A stretch of 7,636 bases of DNA from Myxococcales bacterium (GCA_004554395.1 SFMP01000174.1:1-7636); one strand, 5' to 3'. Positions 1-6,207 are shown, counted from the stretch's first letter. Translations and numbers: made by a program. Notes: generated by a model from the letters alone, not told the origin.

Positions 1-2
1 GA

Positions 3-1091
3 GCCGAAGTCGAGAGACTCATCGAGGAGTTCCACCCCGATAAGGTTTGTGTGGAATTGTGCCAAGAGCGATACGATAGCTTTTACGATACAAATCGCTG
101 GAAAAAGCTCAACATCTTCGACGTCATTCGAAAAGGGAAATTCCTCTATTTGCTCGCCAATATCGCGATATCGGCATTTCAACGCAAGATCGGCGCGAAA
201 CTCGGCGTCAAACCTGGGGCGGAACTCATCGGGGCCGCCGAGGCAGGGACTCGAGCCGGCGCCGAAGTCGTCCTCATCGATCGAAATATCCACGTCACAC
301 TCAAACGCGTCTGGGCCAATCTCGGTTTTAGGACAAAATGCGAACTCTTTTCCGAAATCCTCGCCTCGCTCTTCGTCAGCGACGATGCATCGAAAGAAGA
401 GACGTCCGCGGAGGTCGAAAAACTCAAAGAAGATGCCAATATATCGAGCATGATGGAGGTCTTTGCCAAAGAGCTCCCGCAAGTGCATACGCCGCTCATC
501 GACGAACGCGATCGGTATCTCGTCGCCAAGATGCGCGCTTGCGGCGGTCGAAACGTCGTCGCCGTCGTCGGCGCTGGGCACGTCGCCGGCATGCAGAGGT
601 ATTTCGATACCGAAATCGATACAGCCGAGCTCGATCAATTGCCCAAACCGAGCATATTCTGGAAAGTTGCCAAATGGATTATTCCCGCCATCCTCGTCGG
701 CGGGATCGCATACGGCGTTTCGCATAAGGGATTCGATTCACTCTACGATTTGCTCGTGGCATGGATTCTCCCCAATTCCGTATTTTGTTTTATCGCCGCC
801 ATTGCCGCCTTGGCGCATCCGATCACGATATTATGTGCCATCATCGTTTCGCCGATTACGTCGACGACGCCCGTCATCGGGGCTGGCATCGTGTTGGGTC
901 TTCTCGAGGCATGGCTGCGCAAGCCGACGGTCGCCGATTGCGAAGATATCCAAAACATCCATACGCTCAAGGGATTCTATAAAAACGCCTTCACGCATAT
1001 CCTCGTCGTCTGCCTCTTGACGACGATCGGATCGGCGCTCGGTGCCTATGTCGGCATCGGTTGGCTCGTCTCGATTATCGGCTTCGATTGA
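3..1091 (+). CDS. TraB/PrgY (pheromone-shutdown) family membrane protein, 5' end outside window
   Basis: The open frame is already running at the first complete codon (base 3), so the true start lies upstream; 362 residues are visible. The family usually starts with a GTAHVS-like motif just before the first residues seen here, so roughly 25-30 residues are probably missing. Visible family hallmarks are VCVELCQERY (residues 15-24), IDRNIHVTLKRVW (92-104), ERDRYLVAKMR (168-178) and VVGAGHVAGM (188-197); the GxxH-type histidine is H193. After residue 220 come about four hydrophobic segments (near 223-239, 250-272, 275-301 and 332-359), so the C-terminal third is membrane-embedded with the TraB domain outside the bilayer. 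TraB-like domains are related to TIKI metalloproteases. Enterococcal PrgY/TraB dampens peptide pheromone signalling, but the role in other bacteria is unknown and no pheromone system is visible here. A GTG at base 51 is an internal valine, not the start. Confidence 0.88.
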   Translation, partial: AEVERLIEEFHPDKVCVELCQERYDSFYDTNRWKKLNIFDVIRKGKFLYLLANIAISAFQRKIGAKLGVKPGAELIGAAEAGTRAGAEVVLIDRNIHVTLKRVWANLGFRTKCELFSEILASLFVSDDASKEETSAEVEKLKEDANISSMMEVFAKELPQVHTPLIDERDRYLVAKMRACGGRNVVAVVGAGHVAGMQRYFDTEIDTAELDQLPKPSIFWKVAKWIIPAILVGGIAYGVSHKGFDSLYDLLVAWILPNSVFCFIAAIAALAHPITILCAIIVSPITSTTPVIGAGIVLGLLEAWLRKPTVADCEDIQNIHTLKGFYKNAFTHILVVCLLTTIGSALGAYVGIGWLVSIIGFD

Positions 1092-1145
1092 TCGTCGCGA
1101 TTTTGAGCCATACCACACGATATGGCGCGATGGCGCAATTTCGTG

Positions 1146-1151
1146 TAGAAT
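1146..1151 (+). promoter_or_regulatory. Candidate -10 box for the gene at 1191
   Basis: TAGAAT matches the sigma-70 -10 consensus at five of six positions. It would place the transcript start near 1157-1160, giving a leader of about 30 bases. No good -35 box is seen at 17 bp (TGGCGC at 1123-1128 is poor), so an activator or another sigma factor may be involved. A short inverted repeat (GCCATA/TATGGC, 1107-1126) lies just upstream and could be an operator or a weak end signal for the TraB gene. Confidence 0.4.
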
Positions 1152-1180
1152 CCAACGAGTGTGTATCGATCGCCAAATGG

Positions 1181-1185
1181 GGAGG
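1181..1185 (+). promoter_or_regulatory. Ribosome binding site deciding the start at 1191
   Basis: GGAGG lies five bases before the ATG at 1191. This makes 1191 the start rather than the in-frame GTG at 1161, which has no such site and would fall at or near the predicted transcript start. Confidence 0.8.
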
Positions 1186-1190
1186 CAAAG

Positions 1191-2288
1191 ATGGCTAGAT
1201 TATCCGACAGAAAAACACTTTCGAACGAAGAAATCGAGGCATCGGTCGAAGAGTTGAGCCGAAAACTCGAAATCCTACGCGTGCGATATGAGCAGTATTT
1301 TATCGGCGTCGAAAAAGTCGCGCCATCGGTGATGCGCATGGAAGTCGTGCGCATCATGCGCGATTTGGAACAGCTCAAGATAAAAAACACGGCCATCAAG
1401 TTTAAGCTCCGAACGGTCGTACAAAAGTTTACGAGCTATTCGACGTATTGGAATCGGACACTGCGAGAAATCGAAGACGGCACCTATAAAAGGCATGTCG
1501 ATAAGGCGAAGCGCGAAGCCGAAAGGCTCAAAAAAGCGAGTGCTCAACCGTCGGCTTCGAGGCAAAATGCGGCGCAAACGTCAAACGACAATCGATCGAG
1601 CCAAACGCTAGCCAAAGACGTCGCCAACGAAGCCGACGATTTCCTCGCTTCGTTGGGATACGCTCCAACGCCCAATCGGCAAAATGTAGCGATGAATTCG
1701 CAGAATGTGCAAAGTCAAGTGCATCATCCCGTATCGAATTCAATGCAATCGCAGAGTGGCGCGCCGACTCCAGAACAACCAGCGGCGGCGCAACAAGCGT
1801 TGCGCCGCCGTCGCCCGGCTATCGTCGGGGCCCAAACATCGGCGCGCCCAACCCCGACGCAACAAACGGCCATCGCCGCCCAACAGCCCATGCCAGCGCC
1901 GCCAAAGCCCGCCATGTCGCAACCGCCTGCGCCGCCTGCGCAGTCCAAGCCCACCATGTCGCAGCCACATTTGCCGCCTGCCACGCCGACGCTTTTGCCT
2001 CGCACTCCCGTCGTGCGACCACCACAAACCCCGTCGTTGCAAGCGCCTGTGGCTCAACCTTCGACGCATCAAACCCCTGCCGCGCGGTCCGCGGTGCCCA
2101 ATCGTGCACCATCTTTGCCGCCCACGCCTGCGGCGCAAGCGCCGCAACAGCCGCATTTGCCGCAAGCGACGCCCCAACAGCCAGCGACAGGCCTCCCGTC
2201 GTTGCGGCCCGCAGTGCCCAATCGCATGCCCGTTCGCACGGGCTTGCCATCGATGCATCGCCCAGGGCTACCGACCAAAGATAATTAG
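1191..2288 (+). CDS. Helical-domain protein with long Pro/Gln/Ala-rich disordered tail
   Basis: The 365-residue product has two clearly different parts. Residues 1-117 are charged and helical, probably coiled coil, with the signature-like stretches RVRYEQYFIGVEKVAPSV (30-47), NTAIKFKLRTVVQKF (66-80) and YWNRTLREIEDGTYKRH (86-102). From memory this resembles a domain of unknown function common in myxobacterial and related genomes. Residues 118-365 are low-complexity, dominated by P, Q, A and S with a basic RRRRP patch (205-209), and should be disordered. They contain internal repeats: KP(A/T)MSQP twice with a 14-residue period, and AVPNR twice (301-305 and 341-345). There is no signal peptide or membrane segment, so it should be cytoplasmic. 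A folded domain plus a proline-rich linker suggests a scaffold or docking role, but that is inference. It has its own promoter candidate and is 99 bp from the TraB gene, so operon membership is uncertain. Confidence 0.85.
   Translation: MARLSDRKTLSNEEIEASVEELSRKLEILRVRYEQYFIGVEKVAPSVMRMEVVRIMRDLEQLKIKNTAIKFKLRTVVQKFTSYSTYWNRTLREIEDGTYKRHVDKAKREAERLKKASAQPSASRQNAAQTSNDNRSSQTLAKDVANEADDFLASLGYAPTPNRQNVAMNSQNVQSQVHHPVSNSMQSQSGAPTPEQPAAAQQALRRRRPAIVGAQTSARPTPTQQTAIAAQQPMPAPPKPAMSQPPAPPAQSKPTMSQPHLPPATPTLLPRTPVVRPPQTPSLQAPVAQPSTHQTPAARSAVPNRAPSLPPTPAAQAPQQPHLPQATPQQPATGLPSLRPAVPNRMPVRTGLPSMHRPGLPTKDN
1905..1968 (+). repeat. Imperfect 42-bp direct repeat inside the Pro-rich tail coding region
   Basis: AAGCCC(G/A)CCATGTCGCA(A/G)CC begins at 1905 and again at 1947, in frame, encoding KP(A/T)MSQP with a 14-residue period. 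The third-position differences suggest an old duplication. It fits expansion of the disordered tail by slippage or unequal recombination. Confidence 0.7.
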
Positions 2289-2445
2289 CCCCCCCCCTAA
2301 CCACTCCCCCGGCGTTGCCAGGGGCTACTCGCGCTTCTGACCTCACTCCCTAACCCCCTCTCCATAAATGGAGAGGCCCAGTTTCCCCGACATGATGTTT
2401 CAGCGGAAATAGTAAATGCGGTAACCCTGGGGGAAGGGCACATCT
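2289..2445. repeat. Modular palindromic intergenic repeat between convergent genes (copy 1)
   Basis: This fills the whole spacer between the stop of the Pro-rich protein gene and the stop of the minus-strand 237-residue gene. It holds C-runs, a hairpin CCCC-GGC-GTT-GCC-(A)-GGGG at 2307-2324, the word TGACCTCACTCCCTA at 2338-2352, a perfect hairpin at 2357-2376, and GGGGGAAGGGCACATCT ending at 2445. The same words recur in the same order at 7417-7500, so this is a dispersed repeat rather than unique sequence. Confidence 0.75.
2357..2376. terminator. Perfect hairpin, probable bidirectional terminator
   Basis: CCTCTCCAT and ATGGAGAGG are perfect inverted copies around a two-base AA centre. A realistic fold is a seven-pair stem with an ATAAAT loop. 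It sits between two gene ends facing each other. There is no strong T-run on either side, so termination is inferred from position and symmetry, not from a classic intrinsic signal. Confidence 0.5.
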
Positions 2446-2447
2446 AT

Positions 2448-3161
2448 CTATAAAGGCGACAAAAGTACATCGAGCCCAAAATAACCCGCGACATTGCGAC
2501 GGTAGATTTGTGCCAAAAAACGCGCTTTGGCGTCGTTTCCCAACTGAAAAGCACGGATTTTTTCTCTTTGATCGAGGAGTCGCAACTTCGCCTTTTCTTC
2601 GTCGCAGAGCAATTCGTTGACGCCCTCGAAAGTCAAATCGACGGCCGAGGCATAATCGGCGAGGCACTGTGCTTTGTATTTTGCAAACGATTCGGGCGTT
2701 TCGCGCCAATTGGGGTGAGCGGCGATCGAAACTTGATGAGCTTGGATGAGAGCCATATACGCTTTGCGCAAGATGTCGCGGATGGGCGGCTGTTCTGTTC
2801 GTTTTCCGCATTCGATGATGCGGCATATCGCAACATCGTAGGGATCTTCAACGATATCGCCATGCCACGGCATTTGAGCGGCGGGCAATGTCGATTGACG
2901 GCGTTTTTCGGCCCCAATGACGCGCTTTGCTTCGTATTGCAAGCGCGAGAGGCGGCATCCGCGATCGAATACATCGGGGTGTTCGGCCAAATAGGCATCG
3001 AAAGCCGACGTAAAATCGCGAGCACATAGCCCCGATGCCGCCCATTGCAAGGCGTAGAATACATCGGTTGCCGAAAGTTGGCGCGTCGGATACCGCATCC
3101 AAACCCAAGCCTGCATATCGCGCAAAAACAATTCATGGCGAAATGGCAACGATTCTATCAT
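2448..3161 (-). CDS. Unrecognised helical protein translationally coupled to the AAA ATPase
   Basis: I do not recognise this 237-residue protein. It is predicted soluble and mostly helical, rich in charged residues, Ala and aromatic residues, with no signal peptide or membrane segment. Noticeable stretches are RDMQAWVWMRYPTRQLS (14-30), YEAKRVIGAEKRRQ (76-89), a central segment with cysteines at 113 and 118, and a Lys/Arg/Glu-rich helix (188-222). The ATG overlaps the stop of the upstream ATPase gene as ATGA, and GAGGA lies six bases before it within the ATPase coding sequence, so the start is well supported. The coupling suggests matched amounts and a joint job with the ATPase, for instance as adaptor, substrate or regulator; this is inferred from context only. 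The gene ends at the repeat region before a convergent gene. Confidence 0.82.
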   Translation of the reverse strand: MIESLPFRHELFLRDMQAWVWMRYPTRQLSATDVFYALQWAASGLCARDFTSAFDAYLAEHPDVFDRGCRLSRLQYEAKRVIGAEKRRQSTLPAAQMPWHGDIVEDPYDVAICRIIECGKRTEQPPIRDILRKAYMALIQAHQVSIAAHPNWRETPESFAKYKAQCLADYASAVDLTFEGVNELLCDEEKAKLRLLDQREKIRAFQLGNDAKARFLAQIYRRNVAGYFGLDVLLSPL

Positions 3162-5377
3162 GTCGGATCCTCGTCGTTGTGCGATACGAGCATGCCCATG
3201 CTCTTCATCTCAATGCGAGCCGCCTGATAGAGCGTATCTTGATCGACGATTCCATCGCTCGACGCGGCCATAAACGCCGCTCGCAATATGGCGTTTTTAA
3301 TGTAACCGCCCGATATTTCGAACTCGGTTGCCAATTCGCGATAATCGATTTTTCCCTTTGGTAGCCGCGCCGATCGCAACATCGATTGCCACAGCCTGGC
3401 GCGTTCGGCTTTCGATGGCTTCGGAAACGATACGCGCAGCGAGAGGCGACGCGCAAAAGCCTCGTCGATTCCGGCGGGAAAGTTCGTCGTCAAGATGGCA
3501 ACGCCCGGGAATCGTTCAATGCGTTGGAGCAAGTAGTTGACTTCGAGGTTTGCATATTTATCGTTGGAATTCTTGACATTTGTTCGCTGCCCAAAGAGCG
3601 AATCGCATTCGTCGAAAAGCAACATTGCTTGTGCATTTTCGGCTTCATTGAATATTTGAGCCAAATTCTTTTCCGTTTCGCCGACGTATTTCGACATGAC
3701 GCGCGACAAATCGACTTGATAGATATCGATTCCGATTTCGTTGGCAATGAGCGCCGCACACATGCTCTTACCCGTTCCTGGGGGCCCGTCGAATAGCGCC
3801 GATAGCCCGATATCGTGCCCGAAACGGTCGCCCAATCCCCAATCGTCGAGGACGCGAGCTCGATATTGATATCGATAGACGATTTCGTGCAATTGCATCT
3901 CGACGTCTTTGTTGACGATGAGATCTTCCCATCGATATGTCTTTTCGATGAGCGTTGCATGTTCGCTCAATCGGTGTCGCATTTGCGCCTTGACCGCCCC
4001 GATGATGTATTCCGAATGGACTTTCGTGTCGGGTTGCGACGCATACGAAGCTTCGCGCACTGCTTCGCGAATCTGCCCCGGGGTGAGGTGGAAATTCTCG
4101 GCATAAGCCACGATATCGCATTGATCGTCGCGCAACGCCGGCGGTAAAGCCGCCTCCCAAAGCAGCCGGCTCGTCTTGTGATCGGGCATGGTGAGGCGCA
4201 ACGATTCGACGTTTCGCGACTTGAGCACGGGCGCAAACGAAACGCTATTTTGACACGTCACGATAATCGTCAGCGGATGCCACGCCAAGAGCGCATCGAT
4301 AGCCCGGCAAATGTTGAGGTGTAGCGCCGTTATTTGCGCATGGAAATTGGCATCTTCTGCCGTCGTCGGCAAGATGAGCGTCTCCCATCCATAGAGGCAG
4401 AGCACGGCATTGTGCAACATGGCTTCGCGGTTGGCGACGCTCAGACCCATGCCAAAATCTTCGTAAGTATTGAATATGCCCTTGATGTCGACGCAAAGCA
4501 AATCTCGATCGAGCAAGGCGGCGACTTCTTGGGCAAATCGGCGTTTACCCGCCCCAACGGGGCCCGTGATATAACAAAGCGGCAACGGTTTCGCCATCGA
4601 TCGCAACGCCCGTATCTTCTCGATTCTCGCATACCACTCGCGGTTTTGACGATCGCTCAACATCGTATTGCCCGACAAATCCGATCGCGTTCGATACTCG
4701 GTAAACGACGATATCGTCGAATCGATCATCTCGATCCCGCCCAAATATGCCTGCATTCGCGTCGGCAATACGAGCGGTTGGCGATTGGGCGGCAAATACC
4801 CCAAAGCCTGGCGAATTTCGATTAAGCCCTCGCCGATGAGCAGCGACCCCGGGGCAATGAGACGGTTCAAATACGCCGCTTGTTTGTCGCGCGAAAAGAT
4901 TTCGATAAACAGCGACAGAGACGGATAATCGCGCTCGAAATGGTTTTGAATAAACGCATAGAGACGCGAAAAAGATGGATTGAATGCAGGCGCAATGACG
5001 AGCAAAAAAAGCAAATATTGTGCGTCATTAAGCTGATATTCTTGCCTTAAAAAAGCCAAAGGCGTTGTCGCGTCGAATTTTGTGTGCTTTTCGTAGTACT
5101 GTCGCCGGCGATATTCGATGCTCGCCAATCGCGTCTTTGCCTCGACTTCATCGGGGGTTGGGTCGCTTGCGTCGTCGTCGCATTCATGCAAACGCGCCTC
5201 GACTTCTTGCGGATAAATGACCGTTCCCGGTCTCAAATCGCTCGCACCTGGCAACAGCCCCGACGCTTGCATCTCGCGGATGCGAACTTCGAGCAGTTGG
5301 CGTAGCCAAGCGATCTCGAGTTCGAGGTGCGAAATCATGGGATTCATCGGCATTTTGGGGGCAAATGGGGCATTCAT
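3158..5377 (-). CDS. Double-AAA ATPase of the contractile-injection-system-associated type
   Basis: The 739-residue protein has the architecture of ATPases found in extracellular contractile injection gene clusters (Afp15/Pvc15 type) and in related stand-alone loci. Residues about 85-215 form the helical N-terminal domain typical of this family (for example PLAFLRQEYQLNDAQYLLFL). The first AAA module has GPVGAGKR (272-279), where the Ser/Thr after the Walker A lysine is Arg and no clear Walker B Asp-Glu is present, so it is probably degenerate. The second is complete: GPPGTGKS (531-538), LLFDE (586-590), sensor-1 Asn632, FARR (641-644) and the sensor-2 region GGYIKNA (690-696). It is likely a cytoplasmic hexameric remodelling ATPase acting on protein. 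The start at 5377 is chosen for GAGGA seven bases upstream; ATG at 5404 (adding MNENDEDDD) and TTG at 5425 are less likely. No injection-system structural gene is in view. Confidence 0.9.
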   Translation of the reverse strand: MNAPFAPKMPMNPMISHLELEIAWLRQLLEVRIREMQASGLLPGASDLRPGTVIYPQEVEARLHECDDDASDPTPDEVEAKTRLASIEYRRRQYYEKHTKFDATTPLAFLRQEYQLNDAQYLLFLLVIAPAFNPSFSRLYAFIQNHFERDYPSLSLFIEIFSRDKQAAYLNRLIAPGSLLIGEGLIEIRQALGYLPPNRQPLVLPTRMQAYLGGIEMIDSTISSFTEYRTRSDLSGNTMLSDRQNREWYARIEKIRALRSMAKPLPLCYITGPVGAGKRRFAQEVAALLDRDLLCVDIKGIFNTYEDFGMGLSVANREAMLHNAVLCLYGWETLILPTTAEDANFHAQITALHLNICRAIDALLAWHPLTIIVTCQNSVSFAPVLKSRNVESLRLTMPDHKTSRLLWEAALPPALRDDQCDIVAYAENFHLTPGQIREAVREASYASQPDTKVHSEYIIGAVKAQMRHRLSEHATLIEKTYRWEDLIVNKDVEMQLHEIVYRYQYRARVLDDWGLGDRFGHDIGLSALFDGPPGTGKSMCAALIANEIGIDIYQVDLSRVMSKYVGETEKNLAQIFNEAENAQAMLLFDECDSLFGQRTNVKNSNDKYANLEVNYLLQRIERFPGVAILTTNFPAGIDEAFARRLSLRVSFPKPSKAERARLWQSMLRSARLPKGKIDYRELATEFEISGGYIKNAILRAAFMAASSDGIVDQDTLYQAARIEMKSMGMLVSHNDEDPT
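3168..3172 (-). promoter_or_regulatory. Ribosome binding site for the 237-residue protein
   Basis: Read on the minus strand this is GAGGA, six bases before the ATG at 3161 and inside the 3' end of the ATPase gene. It supports start at the ATGA overlap. Confidence 0.7.
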
Positions 5378-5384
5378 ATCGTCA

Positions 5385-5389
5385 TCCTC
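5385..5389 (-). promoter_or_regulatory. Ribosome binding site deciding the ATPase start at 5377
   Basis: On the minus strand this reads GAGGA, seven bases before the ATG at 5377. The alternative ATG at 5404 has no comparable site upstream. Confidence 0.6.
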
Positions 5390-5431
5390 GTCGTTCTCGT
5401 TCATCCAACGGCACACGACCGCCAATCCGCC

Positions 5432-5460
5432 CTTTTACAACGTTGTCGGTTTGATCTCAA
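5432..5460 (-). promoter_or_regulatory. Candidate sigma-70 promoter of the ATPase operon
   Basis: On the minus strand TTGAGA (5460-5455, five of six matches to the -35 consensus) is followed after exactly 17 bp by TAAAAG (5437-5432, four of six matches to the -10). The predicted transcript start is near 5425, leaving a leader of about 48 bases to the ATG at 5377. This also argues against the in-frame TTG at 5425 as the start. Confidence 0.45.
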
Positions 5461-5489
5461 TCATTCCTATACCCATCGCCGGCGAGTTC

Positions 5490-5498
5490 TGCTAAACT
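5490..5498 (+). promoter_or_regulatory. Candidate extended -10 promoter for the 118-residue gene
   Basis: TGCTAAACT fits an extended -10 (TGn followed by a four-of-six TAAACT box). The predicted start is about 30 bases before the ATG at 5535. No convincing -35 is seen, as is usual for extended -10 promoters. It lies about 35-60 bp from the opposing ATPase promoter candidate, so one regulator could control both directions. Confidence 0.35.
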
Positions 5499-5522
5499 GG
5501 TGCTCTGTTCCTCGATATCAAT

Positions 5523-5528
5523 AAGGAG
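5523..5528 (+). promoter_or_regulatory. Strong ribosome binding site for the 118-residue gene
   Basis: AAGGAG lies six bases before the ATG at 5535. It is the best Shine-Dalgarno match in the window and suggests efficient translation. Confidence 0.8.
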
Positions 5529-5534
5529 AAACTC

Positions 5535-5891
5535 ATGGAACTCACTATTTTGAAAGAAACCGTCACGCTCGATACAGCCCCAATGCACATTGCGCCCGGT
5601 GGTTCGATATTGTGCCACATCACGGGCAATTCTCGCCGCATCGCCAAACTCCTCATCGAGCTGCGTTCCGAAATCGCCTTTGGCATGTCAAACGTCACGA
5701 CGATCGACGCCGACAGCCAAACCATCACGACCGACATCTTCTTTGGCTCCGCCGATGAACCCGATTTTCGCACAATCTTTGCCAACTTTGGCGAGGGCCT
5801 CGCTTTTGAAACGAACAAACTCGAAGAAGACCACCGCCAAGATGCCCTCACGATGGCTGCTCGCAATTGCGTCATCGATATGTTGAAATAA
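5535..5891 (+). CDS. Small orphan cytoplasmic protein, function unknown
   Basis: I do not recognise this 118-residue product. It starts MELTILKETVTL with alternating hydrophobic and polar residues, which suggests beta strands, and has a likely turn at IAPGGS (19-24). A helix follows (RRIAKLLIELRSEI, 34-47), then strand-like SQTITTDIFF (61-70), then a Glu/Lys/Asp-rich helical C-terminus with an N-L-E-E-D-type stretch and a last cysteine at 112. There is no signal peptide or membrane segment. A small mixed alpha/beta fold is likely. It is transcribed divergently from the ATPase operon across a spacer of about 157 bp holding candidate promoters for both directions, so co-regulation is possible. 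The strong ribosome binding site and coding-like composition argue that it is a real gene. No terminator hairpin directly follows the stop; an AT-rich tract begins at once. Confidence 0.8.
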   Translation: MELTILKETVTLDTAPMHIAPGGSILCHITGNSRRIAKLLIELRSEIAFGMSNVTTIDADSQTITTDIFFGSADEPDFRTIFANFGEGLAFETNKLEEDHRQDALTMAARNCVIDMLK

Positions 5892-6050
5892 GTATACAAT
5901 ACATTTTAATATATCAACATCGCCATTTGCGCGTTTATATCGTTTTGCATATATCATCGCTATTATATTTTTCGCAATCCATACAAACGATCGCAGCATC
6001 CAATTTATATAAATTCATATAATCTCCATATGTTTATATAAGTTTGGAAT
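5892..6050. other. AT-rich non-coding tract with repeated TATA palindromes
   Basis: No credible gene is present. Composition drops sharply to mostly A and T compared with the genes on both sides. It holds GTATAC at the gene end and TTTATATAA twice (6004-6012 and 6033-6041, a 29-bp period), with TCATATAA and CATATG between them. It could be curved or easily melted DNA, a nucleoid-protein binding site, or a remnant of AT-rich acquired DNA. The sequence alone does not decide between these. Together with the hairpin array that follows, it makes up the 316-bp gene-free stretch. Confidence 0.6.
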
Positions 6051-6051
6051 C

Positions 6052-6201
6052 GCCCTATCGGCAAAGCCGATACGGGCTCAGGTGCGCCCTATTTCGCTAT
6101 CGCTCAATACGGGCTCTATGCTCCGGTTATGTGCTCGCCGCGCGGGCGGCTTGCGCGCATACACCTCCGCAGTCGCGCTATTGGCTTTGCCAATACGCGC
6201 G
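6052..6201. repeat. Array of four hairpins sharing one bulged geometry
   Basis: Four inverted repeats follow one another at 6052-6077, 6086-6114, 6125-6165 and 6174-6201, with linkers of 8, 10 and 8 bases. Each has an outer stem of three to five pairs (GCCC/GGGC, GCCC/GGGC, GGT/ACC, CGCGC/GCGCG), then an inner arm starting TAT, a loop, an inner arm ending ATA, one unpaired C, and the closing outer arm. Inner stems are TATCGGC/GCCGATA in the first and TATTGGC/GCCAATA in the fourth; the second has only TATT/AATA around a 12-base loop. The third pairs TATGTGC with GCGCATA (one G-T pair) and encloses a further hairpin GCCGC/GCGGC. The first three are followed by TC. The array lies between convergent genes, the last hairpin six bases from the phosphatase stop. 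It could be a REP-like mobile repeat, a structured RNA or a terminator region. Confidence 0.75.
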
Positions 6202-6207
6202 CCACTT

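Noticed and set aside
1107..1126. GCCATA/TATGGC inverted repeat as terminator of the TraB gene
   Set aside because: The six-pair stem is AT-containing with an eight-base loop and no T-run, so it is too weak to call; it could equally be an operator or chance.
1740..2258. Long arginine-rich open frame on the minus strand opposite the Pro-rich tail
   Set aside because: It is the complement of a proline/glutamine/alanine-rich coding region, which yields long stop-free antisense frames by composition; it has no ribosome binding site and no family resemblance.
2350..2826. Minus-strand open frame spanning the repeat and the end of the 237-residue gene
   Set aside because: It overlaps the better supported 237-residue gene on the same strand in another frame, and its end translates the palindromic repeat (an HLWRGG-type peptide typical of translated repeats).
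5378..5425. Longer N-terminus for the ATPase from TTG 5425 or ATG 5404
   Set aside because: TTG 5425 falls at the predicted transcript start and neither site has a good ribosome binding site, whereas ATG 5377 has GAGGA seven bases upstream. The 5404 start cannot be fully excluded.
5688..5999. Minus-strand open frame of about 100 codons over the 118-residue gene and the AT-rich tract
   Set aside because: It mostly mirrors the plus-strand gene, which has an excellent ribosome binding site, and its own start lies in AT-rich non-coding sequence without a ribosome binding site.
6052..6201. CRISPR array or integron attC array
   Set aside because: There is no identical repeat with unique spacers, linkers are only 8-10 bases, and the attC core sites (RYYYAAC/GTTRRRY) are not seen; no cas or integrase gene is nearby.
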